Shown in pieces: positions 51,349 through 60,082 of a stretch of DNA of 64,000 bases. The stretch's first letter is position 1. Every line of letters starts with the position of its first letter. The notes below the pieces were generated by a model. It was not told where the DNA came from and did no database searches. It worked only from the letters and a program-made list of their open reading frames with translations. The position numbers and the translations under genes were made by a program. Origin of the DNA: CAVQFO01 sp963711725 (GTDB taxonomy: Bacteria > Pseudomonadota > Gammaproteobacteria > Nitrococcales > Aquisalimonadaceae). Location: the NCBI GenBank assembly GCA_963711725.1, contig CAVQFO010000025.1:84089-148088 (forward strand). The letters are read 5' to 3'.

Positions 51349-54300
51349 GCCTTGCCCTCCGACGGACGCGGCTCATCATCATCAGACAGCCACCCGGACG
51401 CGGCTTCAAACAAAGGCCGGTACAGTTCGTCCACCAGGCGCGGGAAGTCGGCGTCCCCGATCAGGGCATCGGCATTCGCAAAAGCGCGCCCGAGGTAGAT
51501 GGATTCGCCTTCGCCCGTTCGGTGGGGCGGGTTGCCCTCAAATTCCTGCCGGGCCTTCTTCTCGGCATCGCCTTCCCCGCTCGCCTCCATGCCCGCGAGC
51601 CAGGCGAACGCGGTCTTGCACGCCAAGGGGAGCGGCCGCTTCATCCCGTCGCGCCATGCTCGCATCAACCCGGTCAGCCGATCCCTCGCATGCTCCTGAT
51701 CCAATTCACGGAAACAGACCACATTGTCCGGCGCCACCACGCAGGAGAACAAAGGCTGGCCGCAGGCATGGGCCGCCAAATGAGCCACCCAGGCACGGAC
51801 CAGGTGGTAATACTTGAACCCGGAACTTCCAAGCTCGCCCAGATTCGAGGGCTGCAGGTGAATCAGCGCATGGCCCCGCGGCCCGTGGCGCAGCCGGCCC
51901 AGCCAGTCTTCCAACTCCAGGCCGGCCGCCGAATAGCGCAGCGGCGCATGGGCCGTAACCGTTTCCGGGTACTCGGATGCCACCGACCAATAGCGGCCCA
52001 GCAAGGACGTTGCGGACGCCTCGAGCTGCTCCGTCACCTGGGCCGCAAACCCCTCGCCCATGGGCAGCACGCCCGAACGACGCAAGCGCTGGAGCCCCTC
52101 CGCGACGGCCACGGGCGCCTCCACGGCGGTACCGACGGCCGCCCCGGCCTGGGCCAGCTCGTTCTTCATTTGCCAAGCCTCCAGCCCCGCCACCTGGAAC
52201 GGCTCCACATCCTCCGCCGCCGTGGTGTCCTCGTCGAAGTACACCTGAAGGCGTTGGTTGAAGAAGGCCTTGACCGGGTCGCGCAGGAAGCCGCCCAGGG
52301 CGGCGACAGTCAGCGGCGCCTCCGGTTCCGGCGCGGCCAGCGGTTGGTATCCGGAGGCTTCCTCGACCTCGTCGTGGGTCGCCCGCCATTCGCTGGAATA
52401 GGTGAACAACGCGGCGTCCTTGCCGATCGAAGTAAGCCCGGCCGAACGGCTGCAGGGGATGTTTCACCGTCAACGCGCCGACCAGGCTGGCGTCGTCATC
52501 GCGGGCCGCCGGCTCGGCCAGCGTCCAGCCGGCTTCCAGATGATCCCGCAGCTGGCCGACCAGGACCGACGGCGGCCGCGCGGTGTTGTCCCGGATGCTG
52601 CGCCCCACCCAGCTGACATGCAGCCAGACCCGGGCCGCCAACAGGGCCTCCAGCAAGAGGTAGCGGTCGTCCTCCCGCCGGGAGCGGTCGCCGGGGCGGT
52701 AGTTGTGGGCCATCAGATCGAAGTCCAGCGGCGCTTGGCTGCGGGGATAGTCGCCGTCGTTCATGCCCAGCAGGCAGACCATCCGGAAAGGGATGGCCCG
52801 CATGGGCATGAGCGTGCAGAAATTCACCGCGCCGGCCAGGAACCGCTGGGCCAGTCCGCCGGTGTCGATGGCGCTCAGCCACGAATCCCGGACCACCGTG
52901 AGCGGCAGTTCCTCGGAGAACCCCGCCCGGGCGCAGGCGTCCACCCAGTCCCGGAGCACCTGCCGGAGCTGGACCAAGGTGAAACCGTCGGTCTTGCCGC
53001 TGGGGACGAAGAAACGCTGCAGCAGCGATTCGAAGACCTCGCCCCATTGCTCGGGGGACCGGCTGCCCTGCAGCGTGGTCCATTGCGTCTCCAAGGCATC
53101 CAGGACGTTCCACAAGCGGCCGGCCAGGTCGGCCTCCAGGCCGCCCACCTCGTCATAGGGCTGGGTGCCCTTCCAGGCATCGCCGTTGCCCACGGCGTAC
53201 CCCAGCAGCATGCGCCGCAGGCCGAACCGCCAGCTGTTTTGCTCCAGCGCCGACGGCAGCCCCAGGGTTTCCCGCTGCTCCGCATGCAGGCCCCAGCGCA
53301 CGCCGGCGCCTTCGATCCAGCGGTGCAGCGTGGCCAGGTCGTCCTCGCCGATACCGAAGCGTTCGCGCAGCGCCGGCACGTCCAGCAGATCCAGCACCTC
53401 ACTCACCGGGAACCGCGAATCCGGCAGGGCCAACAACGTCTCCACGGCGGTGATCACGGTACTCTGCCGCCGGGCCGACTGATCCGAGATCGTGAAGGGG
53501 ATGTAGCGTTTGTCGTCCCGGTCGAGCTGACCGAACACCGCCTGGATGTGGGGCGCGTAGGTGTCGATGTCCGGCACCATGACGATCACGTCCCGGGGCC
53601 GCAGGTCTTTCTCCTGGGAGAACCGGTGCAGCAGCTGATCGTGGAGGATCTCCACTTCCCGCTGGGGGCTGTGGGCCACGTGGAAGCGCACCGAATCGTC
53701 CTCGCGCGGATCCACGGGCGTCCAGGTCGTGCGTGTCTCCCGCAGCGGACGCAGATCGAGGATGTCGTCCTGGAGCTGATTCAATATCCGGCCTTGGCCC
53801 GGCGTGTGGAACAGATCGATGCGGTCGTCGAAGGCGGCTCGATACGCTTCCGGCTCGTCGAACTCGTCCAGCAGGCGGATGTAGTCCCGCCCCTGCTTGC
53901 CCCAGGCCGCCAGCAGCGGATGAGCATGCTGATGGAGGTTGTCGTCGGTCAGCTCGGTGGGCATCCCGGGCCGAGGGGCCTGGCGGCGGAACTCCGCCCG
54001 CAGCAGGTCCTTCTCGGGCACGATATCAGCCCAGTAGTGCCGGCAGGGGTTGTGGACGCAGAGCAGCACCTGGGAGAACCGGGCGATCGCGCCCAGCACG
54101 TCGAGAATCTGCCGCGGCAGCGAGGAGATGCCGAACACAATCACCCGCCGCGGGAGGGCGGCCGGCCGGTCGCTCAGCCCGGCAACGGTCTCCATGAACC
54201 GCCCATGGATAAACGCCCGGCTGGCCGCCACGTCACGCTCACCCATGTCTTCCAGCAGGGCGCGCCACAGGGCCGGCTGCCACAACTGGCCCTGCTCCAG

Positions 54301-54855
54301 CGGCTTGGCAACGCCCCGGGCCGTGCTCAACTGATCCCGCCCGTCTGCCCAGTCCGCCAGCCAGTCGGCGCGATAGACCTGATACTGATCCAGGAGATCC
54401 GCAAGGCGCTCCGCCAGCTGATGACGCTTGCGCATGTCGCTGTCGTCCCGCAGAAAGCGGCGCAGCGGCTCGAACTCCGGCCGATCGAGCAGCGCCGGCA
54501 CCAGGCGCATCAACCGCCAGGTCACAAGCTCCTTGTCGAACGGCGAGCGGTCCGGCACGTGGCCGTCGCCCAGCACCGCGCGATAAGCCTGCCAGGCGAA
54601 GCGCCCCGGCAGTTGCATATCCAGTGCCGCCGCGATGCCGCAGCCCCCGCCCTCCTCGCGGGTGTCCGCCGCCAGGGCGAGCTTGAGCCACTGGGCGATG
54701 CCGTTGCTCTGAACCAGGATGGTCTCGTTTTCCAGCGGACCCAGCGGATGGCGTTTGAGCCATTCCACGGTCAGGTCCCGAAGGTCTTCGAGCTGGTTGC
54801 CGTGCACCACCATGAAACCCGGCTGCAGCGGTTCGGCCTCGAAACTCAAGCTCAC
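51345..54855 (-). CDS. recC: Exodeoxyribonuclease V gamma subunit RecC (frameshift near 52425)
   Basis: RecC holds the complex together and reads Chi. The GTG at 54855 has GGAGG upstream and encodes MSLSFEAEPLQPGFMVVHGN. The frame runs to LQPFGRAYFDRQG, and the remaining quarter (LFTYSSEWRATHDEVEEASG to DDDEPRPSEGKA) is in another frame. An extra base at about 52422-52430 explains the switch. Joined, the protein is about 1170 residues, close to normal. As written, translation would go out of frame into a long spurious tail. The rest of the operon is intact, so sequencing error or a recent mutation is likely. Confidence 0.88.
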
Positions 54856-55009
54856 TCCTTTCCTCCAAGCGTCGCTGCACCCGGCTCAATACCGCGGAAT
54901 CTAACCGGCCCGGTTGGTGGCGTCCACACGCCGGCCGGGCCGGCAACCCACGCCTCTGCCACATTACCGCAAGCAGCCCAACGCGTCGTCCTGGTGACCG
55001 ACGATTCCG

Positions 55010-55615
55010 TCACTGATCGGTCCGCACAACGCCGCGCCGGCCCAACTCGCCGATGATCGAGCCGGCGTCGGCTGAGCGGCCCCGCCCGCAGCCATAAGGA
55101 AATGGCGCCCGCCCGACTCGTGCGCCGGTTTCGGCCCGCGTCCACCATTGCCTGGTCTTTCCGAGGTCGTGGGGCTGACGATAGATCACGGCGTCGCCTT
55201 CGGACCCCGGCTGATCGGCGCGGGCGAGGAAGCCCCAGCCCTTGGTTTTCCGACCGTGAATGAACAACGTCCAGGTCTCCGGTTTGGGATCCGTGATGCG
55301 ATGAAATGTCCGTCGGCCGATCCAGTTGGGGCGCCACCAGCGCACACGGAGGCGCTTGTGCTGCCAGCCGGTGCGGGGGTCGAAACCGGTCAGCCGCTCC
55401 TCGTCGTAACCGCCGGCCAGCACCCAGCCCATGGACCAGTTCCAGGGGTGATCGTGGACGTTGCGGTCGCCGTCGCCCTGGACGAACCGGTGCAGAAAGA
55501 ACGTCACGCCAAGGACCCTGCCCAGGTAATACCGTTCCAGGTAGGGCCGGCTGTCGATGTCGATCAGGCGGCAGCGCAGGCGGCCGCCGAGGGCGTAAAG
55601 CAGTTTGCGAATCAT
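55010..55615 (-). CDS. Cupin-like protein of unknown function
   Basis: The 201-residue product (ATG at 55615, MIRKLLYALGGRLRCRLIDI) has a beta-rich core with YLHRF-type FFLHRFVQGDGDRNVHDHPW, a glycine turn VLAGGYDEERLTGF and TFHRITDPKPETWTLFIHGR. The spaced His residues (HDHPW, FHRI, FIHG) suggest a cupin metal site. Similar sequences occur in phages and bacteria without known function (from memory). It lies 10 bases after the phosphatase gene, probably one operon. The C-terminal 40 residues are Arg/Gly-rich and unlike the core. Confidence 0.7.
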   Translation of the reverse strand: MIRKLLYALGGRLRCRLIDIDSRPYLERYYLGRVLGVTFFLHRFVQGDGDRNVHDHPWNWSMGWVLAGGYDEERLTGFDPRTGWQHKRLRVRWWRPNWIGRRTFHRITDPKPETWTLFIHGRKTKGWGFLARADQPGSEGDAVIYRQPHDLGKTRQWWTRAETGARVGRAPFPYGCGRGRSADAGSIIGELGRRGVVRTDQ

Positions 55616-55625
55616 TCGAGTAAGT

Positions 55626-56171
55626 TCACCTCCAAGTGGTTTTGTACAAGTAGTTTTCCTGGGCCGCGTTCTCGATCGTTTGGGGTCGGGCTTCGCGAAC
55701 GGCCTCGATCGCATCTGCCGGCGACAGGCCCGCATCGATCAGCAGCATCGCCGCCACCGTCCCTGTGCGGCCCAGTCCACCCTTGCAATGAAGCAGCACA
55801 CGCTCCCCGACCCGAAGCCGTTCGAGCAGCGCCTCGGTCTTGGCTGGCCACGCCGCCGTGAAAGACTGACCCGGGGCATTGCCGTCGAAGATCGGCAGGT
55901 GCCACCACCTCATTCCCCAGGCTTCCACCCGCCGCCCCAGCTGCGGCACCTGAAGCCGCATGAACTCCGCGTCGTCGAGCAGGCTCACCACCAGCGATGC
56001 GCCCCAGCCCTTGATGACGTTCAGGTCCGTTTCCAGATCGCGGGCCCAGATCGCCTGGCCGCCGTTACCCTGGCATTTGCCCGGGCACAGTGTCATTCCG
56101 ATCAAGCCGGTACCGCCAGGCACCCGGACCGAATTGATTTCCAAGGGATGGGTTTCGCTGGTTGCTACCAT
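55626..56171 (-). CDS. Dual-specificity / CDKN3-like protein phosphatase
   Basis: The 181-residue product carries the CX5R phosphatase loop HCKGGLGRTGT (Cys129, Arg135) and a general-acid Asp in LPIFDGNAP (Asp96). It resembles the CDKN3-like dual-specificity group. AAGGAG lies seven bases before the ATG at 56171. It likely acts on phosphoproteins or small phosphorylated molecules in the cytoplasm; the substrate is unknown. It is divergent from the small orphan gene at 56343, and a GCGACA palindrome lies between them. A cupin-like gene follows in the same direction. Confidence 0.85.
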   Translation of the reverse strand: MVATSETHPLEINSVRVPGGTGLIGMTLCPGKCQGNGGQAIWARDLETDLNVIKGWGASLVVSLLDDAEFMRLQVPQLGRRVEAWGMRWWHLPIFDGNAPGQSFTAAWPAKTEALLERLRVGERVLLHCKGGLGRTGTVAAMLLIDAGLSPADAIEAVREARPQTIENAAQENYLYKTTWR

Positions 56172-56259
56172 TCAGGGCTCCTTCGTGAGGAAAACGGCGC
56201 TCGGTTCCGGACTGGCGGCCGCAGCGCTCTCTTTCCGCAAATAAGGTTATCGCGGGCAC

Positions 56260-56276
56260 GCGACAGAAACTGTCGC
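56260..56276. promoter_or_regulatory. Candidate operator palindrome GCGACA-N5-TGTCGC (copy 1)
   Basis: A perfect palindrome of six-base arms with a five-base spacer (GAAAC) lies in the 171-base divergent region between the phosphatase gene and the orphan gene. The same arms and spacing recur at 61808 and 61909. Spacing is typical of a dimeric repressor site. Confidence 0.6.
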
Positions 56277-56342
56277 AGCGGATGCGATGCTTTTCTCAGC
56301 GCACCGTATACAGAATCGCGGAAAGAACGGAGGTGCATTGCA

Positions 56343-56651
56343 ATGAACTGGCGCATCATCGGCTGGGACCACTATACCGACGACGACTTCTTCCGCGTTC
56401 TCGACAGCGAGCGCTACAAGAAGCGATGGGCCCAGCGAGGCCGCCCCATCATTCGTCGGAACGGCTGCCTGGACTTCCACAACCCCGATACGCTGGAAGA
56501 GATCATCCGGGAAGACCAAGCCCGGCTGTCCCGCGCCACCTCGGCCCGCAACCGTTGGATCATCAGGAACGGTATTGACGCGGCGAGAAGCTGGCTGCGT
56601 CAGGTCGAGTGGATTCTCGACGAACTGGACGCAACGCGATCGGACCGATAG
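56343..56651 (+). CDS. Small hypothetical protein
   Basis: The 102-residue product begins MNWRIIGWDHYTDDDFFRV. GGAGG lies nine bases before the ATG, strongly supporting translation. It is basic and aromatic-rich (FDFHNPD-like CLDFHNPDTLEEII, RNRWIIRNGIDAARSWL) with predicted helices and no signal or membrane segment. I do not recognise the family. It lies downstream of a GCGACA palindrome, divergent from the phosphatase gene and convergent with the cyclotransferase-like gene. Confidence 0.75.
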   Translation: MNWRIIGWDHYTDDDFFRVLDSERYKKRWAQRGRPIIRRNGCLDFHNPDTLEEIIREDQARLSRATSARNRWIIRNGIDAARSWLRQVEWILDELDATRSDR

Positions 56652-56664
56652 CGCCCCGCGCCCT

Positions 56665-57021
56665 CTATGCCGTCTGGTAGGCGACCCATTCCCCTTCCGG
56701 AACCAACGGCCAGTCCGGCTCGGCTGCGGCAAGAAAGTACATCCAGGCCGTACCCCGCTCCGTGTCGATCAGCCGACGATCATAGTAGGCGGGATACCCT
56801 TCCAGACGATCCAGAACGGCCAAGCCCCGCTTATCGACGGCATACACCTCGCCCTTGATCGTCCCGGATTCGGCGGGCACCGCCGCCGGGTAGAAGCCTA
56901 GATCATAAAGCCGGTAGCCCCGAGGCGTTCGAGCCTCGCCCACGAACCGGGCCCCATCCAAACAGGCATGGTTGGACTGCCCCCGAAGCAGGCTCCCGTA
57001 CACAAAGACCAGATGCGTCAT
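56665..57021 (-). CDS. Gamma-glutamylcyclotransferase-like (AIG2/GGCT fold) protein
   Basis: The 118-residue product (ATG at 57021, GGAGGAG five bases upstream) begins MTHLVFVYGSLLRGQSNH, with the YGSL loop that binds the gamma-glutamyl group. It continues GFYPAAVPAESGTIKGEVYA and has the likely catalytic Glu in VLDRLEGYPAYYDRR. Such enzymes release 5-oxoproline from gamma-glutamyl amines or peptides; the substrate here cannot be told. A related GCGACG-N5-TGTCGT palindrome lies 44-60 bases upstream. Confidence 0.88.
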   Translation of the reverse strand: MTHLVFVYGSLLRGQSNHACLDGARFVGEARTPRGYRLYDLGFYPAAVPAESGTIKGEVYAVDKRGLAVLDRLEGYPAYYDRRLIDTERGTAWMYFLAAAEPDWPLVPEGEWVAYQTA

Positions 57022-57064
57022 CCGAGCTCCTCCATTGGTGAGCGCGCACATTGTACGGATGGAT

Positions 57065-57081
57065 GCGACGACAGCTGTCGT
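57065..57081. promoter_or_regulatory. Candidate operator palindrome (weaker copy)
   Basis: GCGACG-ACAGC-TGTCGT matches the GCGACA-N5-TGTCGC pattern at 10 of 12 arm positions. It overlaps a perfect 16-base palindrome GACGACAGCTGTCGTC (57067-57082), just upstream of a TACAAT -10-like box. Confidence 0.4.
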
Positions 57082-57163
57082 CATTTGACCGCCGGACACG
57101 CTGATCCCGCCTCGCGTTCGACCTTCACGCCTATTCGATGCGGAACGTTTGGATTGTGAACCA

Positions 57164-57594
57164 CGGAGGACACGGAGTTTCATAGAGAAGTGAACAAACG
57201 CTTGGCCTTCTCTGTGTAACTCTGCGCCCTCCCATCAAACATCCCGTAAGTCTCTGTTTCATCGGGAGGTGGGGTTTGGGTTTTCAGGCGGCGTGCACCA
57301 GTTCAAGCCCCAGCTTTCTCACCTTGGTCTGAAGCGCCCACAACTGGCGGTCCTTGCGGAGGGCCTCGAGCTACTTGATGTCTTTCTCCACATATCGCGA
57401 ATCCTGGTGATCCAGCCTCGCGTAGGGCGCAATAAGCGAAGCGCATTGCGCCGGCATGGATCCAGCCAACCGGATCAAGACAGCGGCGTAGGTTGGTTTC
57501 GGGTTTGCGGTTCACCCCAGAGGCGCAGACGGCACAGAGTAGGCAACAAGCCAATTCATTCGGCGCAATGCCCTTCGGTTATTGCGCCCTACGC
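57164..57594. repeat. Repeat cluster between the cyclotransferase and VWA genes
   Basis: Between 57022 and 57760 I find no intact gene. The region holds a CACAGAG-family inverted pair (57164-57225, with ACCACGGAGGACACGGAG and the inverse TCTCTGTGT), REP-B at 57421-57452, another CACAGAG copy at 57513-57541 and REP-B inverted at 57561-57594. A short decayed coding fragment lies among them at 57284-57412. Nothing notable is seen at 57595-57759. Confidence 0.72.
57284..57412 (-). pseudogene. Short C-terminal coding remnant with internal stop
   Basis: The minus strand encodes a plausible protein tail, LEALRKDRQLWALQTKVRK, continuing LGLELVHAA before a TGA. It is preceded in frame by RYVEKDIK and an amber stop at 57371-57373. 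The amphipathic, charged sequence looks like real protein rather than chance, but it is too short to name. It may be what is left of a gene disrupted by the surrounding repeats. Confidence 0.3.
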
Positions 57595-57759
57595 CTGTGA
57601 CGGGTGCATGCACACCACTGGAATAACGGCCTCTGTCCTCGCGCGCCACCTCATTATCGCAGCCTGTTTGCCGCGCGACAGCGCCCCGCCAACGACGGGG
57701 CGTAGACTCTGTGGTGATTCAATCGCTTTTTGAACATGCCGACTGTCTGCGACGCCCGC

Positions 57760-58959
57760 TCAACAATCCGGCAGTCTCACCACCTCGCCCCAACGCGTCG
57801 GCTTGCGCCCGTTCGCGGTCAACGCCCATAGCACCGGATACGATGGCGCCTCCACCGGCGCCGCGCCGTAGCCGTCCGTCAGCCAGACCAACACCCGGGG
57901 CGGCTCCCGTCGGGCGAGCCGTTCGAATACCGGTTGGAAATCCGTTCCACCCCCGCCCGTGAATGCAAGATTCGCCGGGTCTGGCGGGTCCAGCGGCGTG
58001 TAACACCGATCACTCTGAACCTCGGCGTCGCACATCAGCACCCGCAGCCGGTAGTCGCCGAAGGCTGCGATGATGCCCATGAGCTCCGAAAGAAACGTGG
58101 AAAGCTCCAGATTCGTGCTGCCGCTGGTGTCCACCGCGAGCGCGATGTCCAGCGTGGGCATGCGCTCCTGGCCGGGCAGATACAGCCCCTGCCCGATGAA
58201 CCGTCGGTTGGGCGGCATCCACTGGCGGCGGCGATCCAACCCCCGGGTGACGAACTGGCGCAGGAGCTCCGTCCAGGGCAGCTGCGGGTTCCGATAGTCG
58301 TGGACCAGTTGCTGAACGCCCCGGGGCATTCTCCCCTGCTGGCGCTCCACCTGCTGCGCGGCGGCCACCACGCGGGACGGCCAACTCCGCCAGCTGCCGC
58401 CGCCCGGGCAATAGTCGGGATCCACCACACCATCCCCATCACTCCCGCCGAGCGGCTGGTGCAGATCCGCCCACGGCCCGCGGGAGCGTTCCTCCTTGGG
58501 ATTGTTCAGCAGCCAAAGGTAGACGGTCTCCGCGTTCTGCCCCCGTTGGCTTTCGTACAGAATGGCGTCCCGGGGCACTCGCAAACCCTGCTCACGCAAC
58601 AAGGCGTTCACTTCATGATCCGCCGCCAGGTTCCAGCGCCTGGCCTCCCGGGCGCCGCGCCGCAGAAAATGCAGCGCCGCGCAGTGCCACACCTCGTGGG
58701 CCAACACGAACAACCGCTCCTCCGGCTCCAGGCGCAGCAGGAAATGGGCGTTGCCGAAGATCCGCTCGCCGTCCGTGGCGGCGGTATCCAGACGGCAATC
58801 CACCACCGGCACCAGCTCCAGCTGCATGGCTAGCAGCGCCAGAAAAGGCTGGCCCAACATCAGCCGCGCCCGGTCCGCCTCCCACAGGGTCAAGGCCTCC
58901 GACTTGGCCCGCTGGTCTGCGTCGCTCGGCCGCCGGGATTCCAACGCCAGCTCGCTCAT
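57760..58959 (-). CDS. VWA-domain protein with N-terminal metallopeptidase-like domain (DUF2201 type)
   Basis: The 399-residue product starts at 58959 (MSELALESRRPSDADQRAK), overlapping the moxR stop by four bases. Residues about 30-200 contain FVLAHEVWHCAALHFLRR, an HExxH zinc-peptidase-like motif. The C-terminal part is a VWA domain with MIDAS residues in AVDTSGSTNLE (DxSxS), GGGGTDFQP and WLTDGYG. This is the DUF2201_N plus VWA-like architecture typically encoded beside MoxR ATPases, which remodel or load the VWA partner. The function of the pair is not established. It is the last gene of a three-gene operon. Confidence 0.88.
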   Translation of the reverse strand: MSELALESRRPSDADQRAKSEALTLWEADRARLMLGQPFLALLAMQLELVPVVDCRLDTAATDGERIFGNAHFLLRLEPEERLFVLAHEVWHCAALHFLRRGAREARRWNLAADHEVNALLREQGLRVPRDAILYESQRGQNAETVYLWLLNNPKEERSRGPWADLHQPLGGSDGDGVVDPDYCPGGGSWRSWPSRVVAAAQQVERQQGRMPRGVQQLVHDYRNPQLPWTELLRQFVTRGLDRRRQWMPPNRRFIGQGLYLPGQERMPTLDIALAVDTSGSTNLELSTFLSELMGIIAAFGDYRLRVLMCDAEVQSDRCYTPLDPPDPANLAFTGGGGTDFQPVFERLARREPPRVLVWLTDGYGAAPVEAPSYPVLWALTANGRKPTRWGEVVRLPDC

Positions 58960-60082
58960 GCCGCCTGCATCTCCGCGAACGCCGCACCGTGCCGTTCGCT
59001 CCAACGGGCGAAGCCGGGGTGGCTGAACAACCGCTCGCTGCGGCGCTGGGTCTGCTCCGGATCCGCGCCGTTGGTGGCATCCACCATGGCCATAGCGGCG
59101 AAGTCGTTGGGCAGCTTCTCGCTGATGCGGAAGAATCCGTCCAGCCGCTTGGCCAAGCGTTCCGCCGACGCGTTCCAAAGGTGATGCACCATGGCCGCGC
59201 ACAAGGCATAGCGCTGATCCGCGCGGCGAGGGATCTCCGTGGGCGCGCGCCCGTCCATCATGGCCGGCACGTCCGGCAGACCGTCGGCCCAGCGCCGGAA
59301 ACCGCGGAATTCCGTGGCCGGCCCCGTGCCCACCAGACCGTTAATCAACAGCTCCACCAGCTCCGTCTCCAGACCGGATTGCTCCGCCAGTTGCAGCTCC
59401 AGACTCACCCGCTCCCAGCTCCGCGGGCTGGGCCAGCCCCGCTCCAGATTGCCCTGCATGGAGAAGAAGCAGTCCGGCCGGAAGCGCAGAAAGGCGATCA
59501 CTTGCGGATGCACACCGCGCCCCTGAGCCCAACGGATCCAGCCCCGCAGATCGGGCGCCAGCTCCAGGTGGCAGAAGCGATTGGCCAGGGCGCTGGACAG
59601 CGGCAGGGCCACGGCGCCGTCGCTGCCCCGGTTACCGGCGGCGCATACGTACCAGCCGTCCGGCACGCGATACAAATCCCCCAGCCGCCGATCCAGGATG
59701 AACTCATAGGCCGCCACCTGCAGGCTGGGTCCGCCGCCGTGAGCTCGTCGAACAGGATGATGCCGCGGCTGTCCGGATCCCGCGGCCATTCCGCCGAGGG
59801 CAGCCAGTGCACGGCGTCGCCCCTGGGCACGGGCAGCCCGCGCATGTCCACCGGTTCTCGCTGGGCCAGACGCACGTCGATGAAGCCGACGTCCTCCTGC
59901 TCGCAGAGATCCCGGAACAGCGAGCTCTTGCCCACCCCGGGAGCACCCCAGAGCATCAGCGGCGGGATCAAGGCTGCCGCCTCCGGCCGTTCCCACAGCG
60001 CGTGCAGATGATGGCGCAGCACCTGGCTCACCTGCTCAAGGCTGGCCCGGTTCACAAGATCGTTCATGGATTCAGCTGGCAT
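58956..60082 (-). CDS. MoxR-family AAA+ ATPase (frameshift near 59728)
   Basis: The start at 60082 (MPAESMNDLVNRASLEQ) has AGGGGG six bases upstream and overlaps the preceding gene by 11 bases. The N-terminal part shows Walker A MLWGAPGVGKSSLF and Walker B GIILFDELTAADP. The rest (SLQVAAYEFILDRRLG, sensor CAAGNRGS, LANRFCHLEL) is in another frame. Restoring one C in the CCC at about 59727-59729 joins ADP to SLQVAAYE and gives one ATPase of about 375 residues. MoxR ATPases act as chaperones with VWA partners, consistent with the overlapping gene downstream. Confidence 0.85.

Noticed and set aside
39831..54855. The SbcD/YhaN-like pair plus recBCD as a defence island
   Set aside because: Both are common DNA repair modules and no restriction, abortive infection or CRISPR genes adjoin them, so proximity alone is not evidence of defence.
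57164..57594. A CRISPR array suggested by several short repeats
   Set aside because: The repeats belong to different families, are palindromic, irregularly spaced and in both orientations. There are no regular spacers and no cas genes.
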